NCBI GenBank assembly: GCA_003210075.1
Contig: QCNR01000007.1
Coordinates: 1 to 63,493, forward strand
Direction: 5' to 3'
Length of the DNA: 63,493 nt
Source of the DNA: Pelagibacteraceae bacterium AG-426-G09
GTDB lineage: Bacteria; Pseudomonadota; Alphaproteobacteria; Pelagibacterales; Pelagibacteraceae
This document shows, in pieces, positions 39,560 to 49,098 of the stretch. The translations under genes were made by a program, and so were the position numbers. Below the pieces are notes generated by a model that was given only the letters and a program-made list of their open reading frames with translations, ran no database searches and was not told where the DNA came from. Each line of letters begins with the position of its first letter. Position 1 is the first letter of the stretch.

Positions 39560-40099
39560 TTAAATCTTTTTTTCAGTAATTATTCTATCAAGTTTTTTAT
39601 CAAATTTATTAACTGGAAGTTTTTTAATTTTCTGAAATGAAAAGGCAAGTCCAATTTTAATTATTTTTTTTTTCTTTGAATTTTTTTCAAAATATCTATC
39701 ATAAAAGCCGCCACCATAACCAAGCCTATTGCAATTTTTATCATATCCTACTAATGGCACAAAAATTATATCAGGTACAATTTTATTTAAAGAATCAAAA
39801 GGTTCTAGAATTCCTAGTCTGTTAATTTTTAAAGGATTTTGAGAATTATATTTATGAAAGTTCATTTGAAAATTATTTTTAATTACTGGAAGACAAATTG
39901 TATAATTTTTACTTTCTAAAAATTTTAAAAGATTTAAACAGTTATATTCATAATTAATAGGCATATATCCTCCAATTATTTTGGTTTTCTTATATTTTTT
40001 TTTGATTATTTCGTAAATTTGAAAAATATTTTTTTCACTTATATCAAAATATTTTTTTTTTCGTTTATCGATTAATTTTTTTCTTAAAATTTTTTTCAA
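39560..40099 (-). CDS. 5-formyltetrahydrofolate cyclo-ligase
   Basis: Recycles 5-formyl-THF to 5,10-methenyl-THF. The 179-residue protein has IIGGYMPINYEYN, NRLGILEP and the C-terminal PDIIFVPLVGYDKNCNRLGYGGGFYDRYF, the family signature. The fau/ygfA-zapA neighbourhood is conserved in proteobacteria, although the 6S RNA often found between them has no room here (19-bp gap). Confidence 0.93.
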   Translation of the reverse strand: MKKILRKKLIDKRKKKYFDISEKNIFQIYEIIKKKYKKTKIIGGYMPINYEYNCLNLLKFLESKNYTICLPVIKNNFQMNFHKYNSQNPLKINRLGILEPFDSLNKIVPDIIFVPLVGYDKNCNRLGYGGGFYDRYFEKNSKKKKIIKIGLAFSFQKIKKLPVNKFDKKLDRIITEKKI

Positions 40100-40118
40100 A
40101 AAATATTCTTATTATTAA

Positions 40119-40553
40119 TTATGAAATATTATTTTTACTCATAAACTCTTCTATTTGGTTTGAGGCATCGTCTATAATTTTTTCATAACCATTATTTAAA
40201 TTTTCCAATTCATTTTTAAAATTTTCTTGTTCCTTTTGTAAATTGTTTATTTCTTTATCTTTGTTTTCTTTATAACTATACACAAGTGACTTTAATTCTC
40301 TAAATTTTGATTTTAAATTTTCAATTTCAATCTTTTTCTCTTCAATTTTTTTTTTTGTCTCAAAGTATTCATCCATTAAAGTTATAGAAGTAATTAATAA
40401 AAGTTTGCTTTCACCTAAATTACCAAGTTTTGATTTAAGACCTTCAAATTTTTGCGTTAAGTTTTGTGATAACTCTTCTAAATGCTCCTCTTGTCCATCT
40501 TCACAGGACAAAAGAAACTCCTTACCATTAAATTTTATATTTACATTTGCCAT
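40119..40553 (-). CDS. zapA: Cell division protein ZapA
   Basis: FtsZ-bundling protein. The 144-residue protein begins [26 protein letters not shown], the N-terminal ZapA fold, then KLLLITSITLMDEYFE and a long coiled coil (about residues 60-135). It is longer than E. coli ZapA by the C-terminal coil. It overlaps the upstream coiled-coil gene by 13 bp, so the two proteins may act together. Confidence 0.88.
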   Translation of the reverse strand: MANVNIKFNGKEFLLSCEDGQEEHLEELSQNLTQKFEGLKSKLGNLGESKLLLITSITLMDEYFETKKKIEEKKIEIENLKSKFRELKSLVYSYKENKDKEINNLQKEQENFKNELENLNNGYEKIIDDASNQIEEFMSKNNIS

Positions 40554-40870
40554 TTGTCTATTTCTTCAATTAAATACTCTGTCTCTTGATTTAATTCATC
40601 AATTTTTTGGTTAAATTCAACTTGTTTTTTTTGGTCCTTTTTTTTACTATTTTCAAGGTCCTGAATTTTATTTTGTGCATTTTGCAACTCTTGGGCCAAA
40701 GATTGGTATTTTTCCTCTAATTTATTTTTTTCAATTTCTAATTGATTTTTATGATCTTTTAATTTCTCTATTTCTAGTTGCTCTTTATTTTGAGTTTGAG
40801 AAACATCAAAGTTATTCAGTTTATTTAACAGTTCGTAAAATTTTTTTTCTTTTTCCTGAAAAGATTTCAT
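40541..40870 (-). CDS. Coiled-coil protein of unknown function upstream of zapA
   Basis: 109 residues made almost entirely of charged heptads ([40 protein letters not shown]), with no membrane segment or signal. Small coiled-coil proteins (DUF4164-like) occur next to zapA in alphaproteobacteria, and this is a plausible match but not proven. The 13-bp overlap with zapA suggests coupled translation and a role in the division ring. First gene of the run down to tolQ. Confidence 0.7.
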   Translation of the reverse strand: MKSFQEKEKKFYELLNKLNNFDVSQTQNKEQLEIEKLKDHKNQLEIEKNKLEEKYQSLAQELQNAQNKIQDLENSKKKDQKKQVEFNQKIDELNQETEYLIEEIDKWQM

Positions 40871-40922
40871 ATATATAACTATATTATTAAATTGTACTAT
40901 CAGAGTCTACATAGGTCTAAAC

Positions 40923-42926
40923 TTGAATAAAATTAACAAAGAATTAGCTAATGCAATTAGATTTTTATCTATTGATGCGGTTCAAAAAGCAAATTCTGGC
41001 CATCCTGGCATGCCTATGGGCATGGCCGATGTATGCACAACACTATTTAAATATTTTTTAAAATTTGATCCAAACAACCCTAGCTGGATTAATAGAGATA
41101 GATTTGTTTTATCGGCAGGTCATGGATCAATGTTGTTATACTCAATTTTATATTTAACAGGTTACAAAAGTATAAGCTTAAATGACATTAAAAACTTTAG
41201 ACAATTAAATTCAATATGTGCTGGACATCCTGAGTATCATCCAAATTCAGGAATAGAGACTACAACTGGTCCTCTAGGACAAGGCATATCAAATGCAGTG
41301 GGTTTTGCTATTGCTGAAGAAATTTTGAAAAAGAAAGCTGGAAAAAATATAATAAATCATAAGACATATGTTATAGCTGGAGATGGATGTTTAATGGAAG
41401 GCATAAGTCATGAAGCTTTAAGTTTAGCAGGTCATTTAAAATTAAAAAACCTCATTCTGTTGTTTGATAATAATTCAATTTCAATTGATGGACCAACTAA
41501 ATTAGCTGTTTCTGATGACCACCGAAAAAGATTTAACAGTTATGGTTGGGATTTTTTAGAAATAAACGGACATAAAGATAAAGAAATATTTAAAGCATTG
41601 AAAAAAGCACAAAATTCAAAAAAACCAATTGCTATTTCATGCAAAACAACAATCGGATATGGCTCTCCAAACAAAGGTGGAAAAGAAACCTCTCATGGAA
41701 GTCCATTGGGTGAAGATGAAATAAAATTAGTTAGAAAAAAATTAAAATGGAAAAATGACCCTTTTATTATTCCAGACTATTTAATGAGTGAATGGAGAAA
41801 AATAGGAGATAAAGCTTCTAAAAATGCAAAACTAAATCAAAAAAAATATCAAAAAGAATTATCTAAAATGGGGTGGCTAGGATGGTCTTTATCAAACAAA
41901 TTTAATAAAAATATTCCACATAATAATAATCTAGTAAAAAATAAAATTTATGCAGCAATAGAAAATGCTCAATTAGAATATCTAAAATCCTTGGAGCCTA
42001 TTGCAACTAGAAAATGTTCCGAAAAATTTTTAGAAATTATTTCTAAAATACCAAATGTAATTGGTGGTTCAGCAGACCTAGCTGGATCAAATAATACAAA
42101 AACCAAAAACCATAAAATAATAAAACCTGGAAACTTTGATGGAAACTATATTCATTATGGTGTAAGAGAACATGCAATGTGTGGTGTAATGAATGGTATA
42201 TCACTGCATAGTGGTTTAATTCCTTATGGTGGAACTTTTTTAATTTTTAGTGATTATTGTAAACCATCTATAAGACTAGCAGCCATGATGAAACAAAGAG
42301 TAATTTATGTTTTTACTCATGACTCTATTGGACTTGGAGAAGATGGACCAACTCATCAACCTATTGAACAATTAACTAGTTTAAGGTCAATACCAAATTT
42401 AAATGTATTTAGACCATCAGATTTAATTGAAACTTTTGAATGTTGGCAGATTGCTCTTGAAAATAAAAATACACCAAGCGTAATTGCGCTAACAAGACAA
42501 AAAATAAATCCAGTTCGAAAAAAAATTAGTAACAAAAATCTATCCATAAGTGGTGCTTATGAAATTTTAAGAACTAATGATAAAATAAAATTAACAATAT
42601 TATCTTCTGGCTCCGAAACAAGTATGGCATGCGATATTAGTCATAAATTAGCCACACAAAGTATTTATTCAAAAGTTATTTCAATGCCTTGCCAAGAATT
42701 ATTTGATAAGCAAAAAGAAGATTATAAAAGAAAAATCTTGAACGAAACTGATCTGGTTATATCAATTGAAGCTTCTGAAACAGATTTTTGGAAAAAATAT
42801 ACAGGTAAAGATGGATTAAATTTTGGAATAAAAAGTTTTGGAAAAAGTGCGCCGTATAAAGAAATATACGATGATTTTGATTTAAGTGTTGAAAGCATAA
42901 CAAATAAAATTAAAGAAAAATTATGA
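40923..42926 (+). CDS. tkt: Transketolase
   Basis: TPP enzyme of the pentose phosphate and ribulose pathways. The 667-residue protein starts at TTG 40923 (no nearby in-frame ATG). It has [33 protein letters not shown], the TPP motif [18 protein letters not shown] ending in [32 protein letters not shown] and [18 protein letters not shown]. It overlaps gap by 4 bp and leads the tkt-gap-pgk-aldolase operon, divergent from zapA. Confidence 0.97.
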   Translation: MNKINKELANAIRFLSIDAVQKANSGHPGMPMGMADVCTTLFKYFLKFDPNNPSWINRDRFVLSAGHGSMLLYSILYLTGYKSISLNDIKNFRQLNSICAGHPEYHPNSGIETTTGPLGQGISNAVGFAIAEEILKKKAGKNIINHKTYVIAGDGCLMEGISHEALSLAGHLKLKNLILLFDNNSISIDGPTKLAVSDDHRKRFNSYGWDFLEINGHKDKEIFKALKKAQNSKKPIAISCKTTIGYGSPNKGGKETSHGSPLGEDEIKLVRKKLKWKNDPFIIPDYLMSEWRKIGDKASKNAKLNQKKYQKELSKMGWLGWSLSNKFNKNIPHNNNLVKNKIYAAIENAQLEYLKSLEPIATRKCSEKFLEIISKIPNVIGGSADLAGSNNTKTKNHKIIKPGNFDGNYIHYGVREHAMCGVMNGISLHSGLIPYGGTFLIFSDYCKPSIRLAAMMKQRVIYVFTHDSIGLGEDGPTHQPIEQLTSLRSIPNLNVFRPSDLIETFECWQIALENKNTPSVIALTRQKINPVRKKISNKNLSISGAYEILRTNDKIKLTILSSGSETSMACDISHKLATQSIYSKVISMPCQELFDKQKEDYKRKILNETDLVISIEASETDFWKKYTGKDGLNFGIKSFGKSAPYKEIYDDFDLSVESITNKIKEKL

Positions 42927-43930
42927 AAATAAAAATTGGTATTAATGGAATGGGTAGAATAGGACGAATGATCGTTAGATCTATAGTTGAAAATAATTAC
43001 TCAAACATTGAAATTAAGCATATAAATAATAGGACAAATTCAGAAATTTGTTCAAATCTATTAAAATATGATTCCATTCATGGAAAATTTAATGCTGATG
43101 TAAAATTTGATAAAAATAATTTGATAATTAATAATAATAAAATTTCTTTTGGCCAGGAAACAGAGCTTGAAAATATAAACTGGAAAAAATTTGATGTTGA
43201 TCTTGTTTTAGAGTGTACAGGTAAATTTAATTCAAAAGAAAAATTATTGGCACATTTAAAAAATGGTGCAAAAAAAGTAATAGTGTCTGCCCCATGTAAA
43301 GATGCTGATAAAACAATAGTATTTGGAGTAAACGAAAAAAAAATAAATAAAGCAGACAACATAATCTCTGCGGCATCATGTACTACAAACTGTCTTGCGC
43401 CTGTAGCTTATGTGCTGAATGAAAATTTTGAAATTGAAAAAGGATTTATGACAACTATTCATTCTTTTACAAGTGATCAAAGGATTTTGGACAATTCCCA
43501 CAAAGATCCGAGAAGAGCAAGATCTGCAAGTCAATCAATTGTTCCTACTTCTACCGGGGCTTCAAAAGCTATTTGGGAAATTATTCCCTCTCTTAAGGGT
43601 AAGCTAGAAGGTGTTGCACTTAGAGTTCCAACACCAAATGTATCATTAATTGAACTAGTTTTTTGTACAAATAAAGAAGTGAGTATAGAAAAAATTAATT
43701 CAGCGTTTAGAAAATTCATTAAAAGCCAAAGTAAAAAAATTATTGAAATAAGTGATGAAAAACTTGTGTCTATAGATTTCAATCATAACTCAGCATCATC
43801 AATTATAGATAGCTCACTAACAAATATTGTTGGAAAAAAAATGGGTAAAATTTCCGCCTGGTATGACAATGAGTGGGGTTTTTCCAACAGAATGTGTGAT
43901 ATTGCAGAATATATTCACAAAAATTCTTAA
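42923..43930 (+). CDS. gap: Glyceraldehyde-3-phosphate dehydrogenase
   Basis: Oxidises G3P to 1,3-bisphosphoglycerate. The 335-residue protein has the Rossmann motif [11 protein letters not shown], catalytic [22 protein letters not shown] and the C-terminal [12 protein letters not shown]. At the end of the second strand, where NAD-dependent enzymes carry IND with an Asp that binds the adenosine ribose, it reads HINNRTNSE. Asp is replaced by Asn and followed by Arg, which may favour NADP(H). The stop overlaps the pgk start by 1 bp. Confidence 0.96.
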   Translation: MKIKIGINGMGRIGRMIVRSIVENNYSNIEIKHINNRTNSEICSNLLKYDSIHGKFNADVKFDKNNLIINNNKISFGQETELENINWKKFDVDLVLECTGKFNSKEKLLAHLKNGAKKVIVSAPCKDADKTIVFGVNEKKINKADNIISAASCTTNCLAPVAYVLNENFEIEKGFMTTIHSFTSDQRILDNSHKDPRRARSASQSIVPTSTGASKAIWEIIPSLKGKLEGVALRVPTPNVSLIELVFCTNKEVSIEKINSAFRKFIKSQSKKIIEISDEKLVSIDFNHNSASSIIDSSLTNIVGKKMGKISAWYDNEWGFSNRMCDIAEYIHKNS

Positions 43931-45108
43931 TGAATTATATCAAAGATAATAAGGATCTTAATGGCAAAATAGTTTTGTTAAGACTCGACTTAAACGTTCC
44001 TATTAATAATGGAAAAATAACTGATGAAACTAGAATAAAAAAAATTTTACCAATATTTAAATATTTAATAGAAAAAAAATCAAAAATAATTGTAATTTCT
44101 CACATAGGAAGACCAAAAGGAGAAATAAATAAGGATTTGTCTTTAAAAAAAATTTGTGAAAATTTGGAGAAAAAACTTTCAAAAAAAATTAAGCTTGTAA
44201 AAGAGAATATTTACGAACTTAAAAAATCAAACCTATTCATAAAGTCTGAGGACCAAATAATATTTCTTGAAAATATAAGATTTTATAAAGAAGAGGAGGA
44301 TAATGACAATAATTTTTCAAAACAACTTGCTAGTCTTGGAGATATATTTGTTAATGATGCATTCTCCTGTTCACACAGAGCACATGCATCAGTATGTAAA
44401 ATAACTAAATTTATACCTTCATATGCTGGTTTGCAATTGGAAACAGAGATAAATGCATTAAAAAAAGTTACTACAGAAATTAAAAAACCAATAAGTTGTA
44501 TTGTTGGTGGATCAAAAATATCAACTAAAATTTCAGTTATTAGAAATTTAATTCCTAAATTTGACAATATTATAATTGTTGGTGGGATGGCTAATAATAT
44601 TCTTAAATATAAGGGTCATGTAATTGGAAAATCTATACAGGAAGAAAATTGTGAAGAAATTATAAACGATATTTTTAAATTGTCTAAAAATCACTCATGT
44701 TCTATCATTATTCCACAGGACGTTGTTGTTGGAAAAACAACTAAAGATGATGCAAAAATAAAAGAACTTCACCAAGTTAGTGATGATGATTTAATTTTAG
44801 ATATTGGTCCTAAAACAATAAAGAACATTAGTAATATAATCGAGGTTAGTAAAACTATTTTATGGAATGGACCAGCTGGCTATTTCGAAAATTCTAATTT
44901 TGCAAAAGGAAGTTTTGAAATCGGAAAAAAAATTGCTGAAAGAAATAGACTAGATGAAATCTTTTCAGTAGTAGGAGGTGGAGATACTGTTGCTCTAATA
45001 AATAATATTGGGATTTTCAATTCTTTTAATTTTGTTTCAACTGCTGGTGGAGCATTTTTAGAATATCTTGAAGGTAAACAATTGCCTGGTATAAAGGCAC
45101 TTAACTAA
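43930..45108 (+). CDS. pgk: Phosphoglycerate kinase
   Basis: Transfers phosphate between 1,3-bisphosphoglycerate and ADP. The 392-residue protein has LLRLDLNVPINNGKITDETRI, VISHIGRPKG, FLENIRFYKEEE, VNDAFSCSHRAHAS, CIVGGSKISTKI, LWNGPAGYFE and VGGGDTVALI. The substrate-loop reading SCSHRAH is normal. One-base overlaps (TAATG) on both sides show tight coupling with gap and the aldolase. Confidence 0.97.
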   Translation: MNYIKDNKDLNGKIVLLRLDLNVPINNGKITDETRIKKILPIFKYLIEKKSKIIVISHIGRPKGEINKDLSLKKICENLEKKLSKKIKLVKENIYELKKSNLFIKSEDQIIFLENIRFYKEEEDNDNNFSKQLASLGDIFVNDAFSCSHRAHASVCKITKFIPSYAGLQLETEINALKKVTTEIKKPISCIVGGSKISTKISVIRNLIPKFDNIIIVGGMANNILKYKGHVIGKSIQEENCEEIINDIFKLSKNHSCSIIIPQDVVVGKTTKDDAKIKELHQVSDDDLILDIGPKTIKNISNIIEVSKTILWNGPAGYFENSNFAKGSFEIGKKIAERNRLDEIFSVVGGGDTVALINNIGIFNSFNFVSTAGGAFLEYLEGKQLPGIKALN

Positions 45109-46118
45109 TGTCTGAACTTAATAAAATTGCCTTAAAAATTATATCAGAGGGAAAAGGTATTCTTGCTGCAGATGAAAGTACCGGTACAATGACTAAAAGG
45201 CTTGAGGCCGTAAACGTCAAATCGAATGAAGAAAATAGGCTTAACTTTAGAAAGACACTTTTTACATCTGAAAGTATGAAAAAATGTATTGGTGGAGTAA
45301 TACTATATGATGAAACAATTAGACAATCTGCTGGCTCTATAACTATTCCAGAATTGATTAGTCAGAGTGGCACTGTTGTAGGTATAAAAGTTGACACGGG
45401 AGCGAAGCCCTTGGCTGGTTCACCTAATGAAAAAATTACTGAGGGTCTTGATGGTTTAAGAGAAAGATTAAAAGAATATTATAAGTTAGGAGCAAGATTT
45501 ACTAAGTGGAGAGGTGTTTATTCTATTTCAGATAAATTTCCAAGCAAGTTATCAATTCACTCCAATGCTCACGCTTTAGCAAGATATGCTGCTTTAGTTC
45601 AAGAATGTGGCATGGTTCCTATCATTGAACCTGAGGTACTAATGGAGGGAAACCATTCGGCTCAAGTATGTTATGAAAAAACCTGCGATGTCATAAAAAA
45701 ATGTTTTGAAGAGTTGATCCTTAATAAAATTGATTTAACCGGAGTTATATTAAAACCAAATATGGTTTTGGATGGAGCCAAAAATATTAAAAAAATTAAA
45801 AGCGAACAAGTTGCACAACTTACTTTAAAATGCCTTGAAGAATCGGTTCCTAGAGAAGTTCCTGGAGTTGCCTTTTTATCTGGTGGACAAAGTGAAATAG
45901 AAGCTACAGAAAACTTAAATGTGATAAATAAAGCTAATAATACAAAATTTATTATGACTTATTCATATGGAAGAGCTTTACAACAAAGTGCTCTAAAACA
46001 TTGGTCATTAAATATTAAAGATACCTCTGGCACTCAAAAAGTTTTTAATCATCGAGCAAATTTGTGTTCACTTGCTGCTCAAGGAAAATGGTCTAGAAAT
46101 CTTGAAATTCAGAGCTAA
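45108..46118 (+). CDS. Class I fructose-bisphosphate aldolase
   Basis: Schiff-base aldolase of the eukaryote-like class I family. The 336-residue protein has GKGILAADESTGTMTKRL, GVILYDETIRQS, GIKVDTGAKPL, KWRGVYSI, the Schiff-base lysine in GVILKPNMVLDG, and VAFLSGGQSEIEATENLN. No class II (zinc) aldolase is seen here. Linked with tkt, gap and pgk, it likely serves gluconeogenesis and the lower glycolytic pathway. Confidence 0.95.
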   Translation: MSELNKIALKIISEGKGILAADESTGTMTKRLEAVNVKSNEENRLNFRKTLFTSESMKKCIGGVILYDETIRQSAGSITIPELISQSGTVVGIKVDTGAKPLAGSPNEKITEGLDGLRERLKEYYKLGARFTKWRGVYSISDKFPSKLSIHSNAHALARYAALVQECGMVPIIEPEVLMEGNHSAQVCYEKTCDVIKKCFEELILNKIDLTGVILKPNMVLDGAKNIKKIKSEQVAQLTLKCLEESVPREVPGVAFLSGGQSEIEATENLNVINKANNTKFIMTYSYGRALQQSALKHWSLNIKDTSGTQKVFNHRANLCSLAAQGKWSRNLEIQS

Positions 46119-46713
46119 ATTTATTTATTTAATATCTCCTAACAAAATTTACACTAATTTTTTTTGTGATTTAAAAAAAGTTTTAGACACAAATAAAGTT
46201 GAATTTTTTCAACTTAGGCTAAAAAAGATTCCTAGACCTAAAATTATTAATATTTCAAAAAAGATTAAAAAAATATGTAAAAATTTAAATGTAAAATTTA
46301 TTATAAATGACGATCCAATGCTTGCTAAAATTGTTAAAGCTGATGGGTGTCACCTAGGTCAAAATGATATGCATATTAAAGATGCAAGAAAAATAATTAG
46401 AAACAAAATCATTGGTATAACCTGTAACAATTCAATTAAAAAAGTTAAAGACGCATTAAAAAATAAGGCAGATTATATTGCTATAGGAGCTTTTAATTTA
46501 AGTAAAACCAAAAAAGTAAAATTTAAAGCAACAATTTCAGATTTAAAAAAAATCAGAAAGCTCTCAAAAATACCAATAATTGCTATAGGAGGAATCAATC
46601 AAAACAATTATAAAAAACTTTTGTTGAATAAGGCTGACTTTTTAGCTATCTCAAGCTTCATTTGGAGAAATAAAAAATTAAAACCTGTAGAGGCAATAAA
46701 AAAACTAAAATGA
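46102..46713 (+). CDS. thiE: Thiamine-phosphate synthase (ThiE/TenI family)
   Basis: Couples HMP-PP with thiazole phosphate. Visible motifs are FFQLRLKK, FIINDDPMLAKI, ADGCHLGQNDMHI, IIGITCNNS, YIAIGAF...SKTKK and IPIIAIGGIN, matching ThiE in order. The frame has no ATG near the 5' end; I favour TTG 46102 (KFRAKFIYLISPNKI), 17 bp inside the aldolase gene. A TTG at 46072 would also keep the frame open. Sequence is more divergent than typical ThiE, so a TenI-like role is possible. Confidence 0.82.
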   Translation: MKFRAKFIYLISPNKIYTNFFCDLKKVLDTNKVEFFQLRLKKIPRPKIINISKKIKKICKNLNVKFIINDDPMLAKIVKADGCHLGQNDMHIKDARKIIRNKIIGITCNNSIKKVKDALKNKADYIAIGAFNLSKTKKVKFKATISDLKKIRKLSKIPIIAIGGINQNNYKKLLLNKADFLAISSFIWRNKKLKPVEAIKKLK

Positions 46714-47270
46714 AAATATCAGGCAACGAAATTAAAAATGGAATGATAATTGAACACAATAATGATTTGTGGGAAGTATTAAAAACTCAACATGTCAAAC
46801 CTGGAAAAGGTGGTGCTTTTAATCAAGTTGAAATGAAAAGTATTAATAAAGAAACAAAATTAAATGAAAGATTCAGATCAAGTGATAGTGTTGAAAGAGC
46901 AATCGTGGAAGAGAAAAACTATAATTTTTTATATGAAGATAAGGGAGAATTTTACTTTATAGACAATAAAACCTTTGAGCAAATAGTTATAAAAAAAGAG
47001 TTGCTTGGAGAAAAATCTAAATTTCTTATTGAAAGCTTAGAAGTTAAAATAGGTATTTATAACGATCAGCCAATTAAAATAGATCTACCAAAACAAATAG
47101 AATGTAAAATAGATAGCACAGATGCATCAATTAAAGGACAAACTGCAGCATCTTCTTATAAACCTGCTCTACTTGAAAATGGAGTTAGTGTACAAGTGCC
47201 TCCATTTATAGAAAGTGGTGATAGCATTTTAGTTGATACAAGAACCATTGAATATATTAAAAAAGTTTAA
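46710..47270 (+). CDS. efp: Translation elongation factor P
   Basis: Relieves ribosome stalling at polyproline. The 186-residue protein has GMIIEHNNDLWEV, the tip-loop HVKPGKGGAFNQVEMK with modifiable Lys33, and the C-terminal domains with YDKGEFYF-like and GVSVQVPPFIESGDSILVDT motifs. The loop sequence PGKGGA is of the lysine (EpmA/B-type) class, but the modifying enzyme is not in the window. The start overlaps thiE by 4 bp. Confidence 0.96.
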   Translation: MKISGNEIKNGMIIEHNNDLWEVLKTQHVKPGKGGAFNQVEMKSINKETKLNERFRSSDSVERAIVEEKNYNFLYEDKGEFYFIDNKTFEQIVIKKELLGEKSKFLIESLEVKIGIYNDQPIKIDLPKQIECKIDSTDASIKGQTAASSYKPALLENGVSVQVPPFIESGDSILVDTRTIEYIKKV

Positions 47271-47273
47271 ATC

Positions 47274-48008
47274 ATGAAATCTATTTCGCCAATTTTAAAT
47301 ATTATGATCAAAGCCTGCGAAAAAGCATCTAAAATATTAATACGTGATTTTGGTGAAGTTGAGAATCTTCAAGTATCTACAAAAGGGCCAAAGGATTTCG
47401 TAACAAATGCTGATAAAAAAGTTGAAGAAATACTAATTAAAGAATTATCCAAAAAAAAATTCTCAGTTATAAGTGAAGAGACTGGAAAAATACTTAAAGG
47501 GGACACAAATAATTTTTGGATTATTGACCCAATAGATGGTACAACTAATTTCTTACATGGTATTCCACATTTTTGTATATCTTTAGCATATATAAGTGGT
47601 CATGAAATCTTGTCAGGTGTTATTTTTGATCCTATTAAAAATGAAATTTTTTTTGCTGAAAAAGATTCAGGTGCTTTTTTTAATAGTCAAAGAATCAGAG
47701 TTTCCAAAAAGAAAAATTTAGATGAGTGTTTGTTTGCATCAAATTTATCTGGAGTAAAAAATATCGACTTAAATTTAAGAGTTAGCGGAAGTGCCGCGCT
47801 AGATCTTGCGTATGTAGCAAGTGGAAGGCTAGATGGGTTTTATCAAAAAAATCTAAATATTTGGGACATTGCGGCTGGTGCACTAATCTTAAAAGAGGCT
47901 GGTGGCATAATTAGCCCTTTTGATGTTACAAAAATTAAAAATCATTCAATTACTGCCTCCTCAGAAATTATATCTAAAGATTTAACCAAATTGCTTAAAA
48001 ACTTTTAA
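47274..48008 (+). CDS. Inositol monophosphatase family protein (SuhB-like)
   Basis: Mg-dependent sugar/inositol phosphatase family. The 244-residue protein has [20 protein letters not shown], the metal motif [19 protein letters not shown] and [16 protein letters not shown]. It could hydrolyse inositol-1-phosphate or act in rRNA-related processes like E. coli SuhB. Position 3 bp after efp indicates cotranscription. Confidence 0.93.
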   Translation: MKSISPILNIMIKACEKASKILIRDFGEVENLQVSTKGPKDFVTNADKKVEEILIKELSKKKFSVISEETGKILKGDTNNFWIIDPIDGTTNFLHGIPHFCISLAYISGHEILSGVIFDPIKNEIFFAEKDSGAFFNSQRIRVSKKKNLDECLFASNLSGVKNIDLNLRVSGSAALDLAYVASGRLDGFYQKNLNIWDIAAGALILKEAGGIISPFDVTKIKNHSITASSEIISKDLTKLLKNF

Positions 48009-48036
48009 TTGTTTTATAGAAATCATTTGCTATAAA
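48009..48036 (+). promoter_or_regulatory. Putative promoter of rpmE, giving an almost leaderless mRNA
   Basis: TTGTTT (48009-48014) directly follows the previous stop, and TATAAA (48031-48036) follows after 16 bp. The rpmE ATG is at 48043, 6 nt after the -10 box. The two boxes overlap the arms of the perfect inverted repeat at 48011-48038. Confidence 0.45.
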
Positions 48037-48038
48037 AC
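48011..48038 (+). repeat. Perfect 9-bp inverted repeat before rpmE
   Basis: GTTTTATAG and CTATAAAAC are exact reverse complements, 10 bp apart (AAATCATTTG), filling most of the 34-bp gap and ending 4 nt before the ATG. It could be an operator over the promoter or, if transcribed, a hairpin over the start site. Confidence 0.6.
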
Positions 48039-48042
48039 CGCT

Positions 48043-48267
48043 ATGAAAAAAAAAATTCACCCTAAGTATCATAATATAAAAGTTCAAATGACTGATGGGA
48101 CTCAGTTTGAAACTAGATCTACATGGGGAAATGAAGGTGATACACTTAAACTAGAAATTGATCCAAAATCTCACTCTGCTTGGACGGGTGGAAAACAAAA
48201 AATTCTTGATAAAGGAAGAGTAAGTAAATTTAATAAAAAGTTTCAAAACTTCAGGTCTTCAAAATAA
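48043..48267 (+). CDS. rpmE: 50S ribosomal protein L31, zinc-free form
   Basis: The 74-residue protein starts [28 protein letters not shown] and ends with [12 protein letters not shown]. It has no cysteine, so it is the C-minus type usual in alphaproteobacteria. There is no Shine-Dalgarno sequence; instead the promoter and inverted repeat directly abut the start. Confidence 0.95.
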   Translation: MKKKIHPKYHNIKVQMTDGTQFETRSTWGNEGDTLKLEIDPKSHSAWTGGKQKILDKGRVSKFNKKFQNFRSSK

Positions 48268-48273
48268 TTTAAA

Positions 48274-48840
48274 ATGTCAAATGCACCATTAATGCCAGTT
48301 GCTACAGCTGTATGGTTGGTTGAAAATACCTCATTAACTTTCAAACAAATAGCAGATTTTTGCAAAATGCATGAAGTAGAAATTAAAAGTATTGCTGACG
48401 GAGAGGTTGGCAAAGGTATTGTTGGGTATAATCCAGTTATATCAGGTCAATTAACTAAAGAAGAAATAGATCTTTCTAGTAAAGATGAAAATAGACCGTT
48501 AAAGCTTTCGGAGAATGAAATAAAAATAAGTGTTGAAAATAAAAAAGATAAAAAATATGTACCGTTATCTAAAAGACAAGACAAACCTGACTCAGCATTA
48601 TGGTTATTAAAAAATCATTCAAAATTAAAAGACTCACAAATTGCAAAATTAGTAGGAATTACTAGTGCCTCTGTAAAAGCAATTAGAAATAAAAGTTATT
48701 GGAATTTTAATAACTTGAATCCTAAGGATCCTGTTGCTATGGGATTATTTTCACAAAAGGATCTATTGGAGTCAATAGAAAAAGCTGAAAGACGGATTAA
48801 AAGAGAAGAAAAGTCAAAAAAAAATAATCAAAAAACTTAA
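48274..48840 (+). CDS. DUF1013 cell-cycle regulator (TrcR-like)
   Basis: The 188-residue protein has LMPVATAVWLVENTSLTFKQIADFC, MHEVEIKSIADGEVGKGIVGYNPV and KPDSALWLLKNHSKLKDSQIAKLVG with a second helix-turn-helix-like ITSASVKAIRN. These match DUF1013, a family confined largely to alphaproteobacteria, members of which (TrcR) were reported as cell-cycle transcription regulators. The lysine-rich C-terminal tail is unstructured. Located 6 bp after rpmE. Confidence 0.88.
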   Translation: MSNAPLMPVATAVWLVENTSLTFKQIADFCKMHEVEIKSIADGEVGKGIVGYNPVISGQLTKEEIDLSSKDENRPLKLSENEIKISVENKKDKKYVPLSKRQDKPDSALWLLKNHSKLKDSQIAKLVGITSASVKAIRNKSYWNFNNLNPKDPVAMGLFSQKDLLESIEKAERRIKREEKSKKNNQKT

Positions 48841-48889
48841 AGAAAAAAATAGACAAAATATTAATATGATGTTAGTTAATCGTTTTTTT

Positions 48890-48902
48890 GGAGGTTGTTA
48901 TT
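48890..48902 (+). promoter_or_regulatory. Shine-Dalgarno GGAGG and AUU start of rpsU
   Basis: GGAGG at 48890-48894, 5-nt spacer, ATT at 48900-48902. Strong Shine-Dalgarno motifs are scarce in this window (pal is another), so this one decides the start. AUU starts are best known from infC, where they allow feedback on initiation. Confidence 0.6.
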
Positions 48903-49094
48903 AAAATAGAGGTAAAAGATAATAATGTTGAACAAGCACTGAGAGTTTTAAAAAGAAAACTCCAAAAAGATGGTTTCTATAAAATAATTAAATTAAAAAA
49001 TACTTACGAAAAACCTTCAGAAAAGAAAAAAAGAATTTTACAAGAAAATATAAAACGAGTTAAAAAGCTTAACAAACTAAGAAATAGAATTTAA
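48900..49094 (+). CDS. rpsU: 30S ribosomal protein S21, apparent AUU start
   Basis: The 64-residue protein (KIEVKDNNVEQALRVLKRKL, KLKNTYEKPSEKKKR) is S21. No ATG lies near the start. A perfect GGAGG at 48890-48894 is 5 nt before ATT 48900, which gives exactly the six residues before DNNV that other S21 proteins have. The alternative TTG at 48888 would lie on the GGAGG itself and have no ribosome-binding site. Four nt separate the stop from tRNA-fMet. Confidence 0.88.
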   Translation: MKIEVKDNNVEQALRVLKRKLQKDGFYKIIKLKNTYEKPSEKKKRILQENIKRVKKLNKLRNRI

Positions 49095-49098
49095 TTAC

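Noticed and set aside
40100-40118. Looked for 6S RNA between the cyclo-ligase gene and zapA, a frequent site in proteobacteria
   Set aside because: The gap is only 19 bp, too short for 6S RNA; the RNA must be elsewhere.
48043-48267. Zinc-starvation paralogue explanation for cysteine-free L31 (and L36)
   Set aside because: Cysteine-free L31 and L36 are the normal forms in alphaproteobacteria, so no zinc regulon needs to be invoked.
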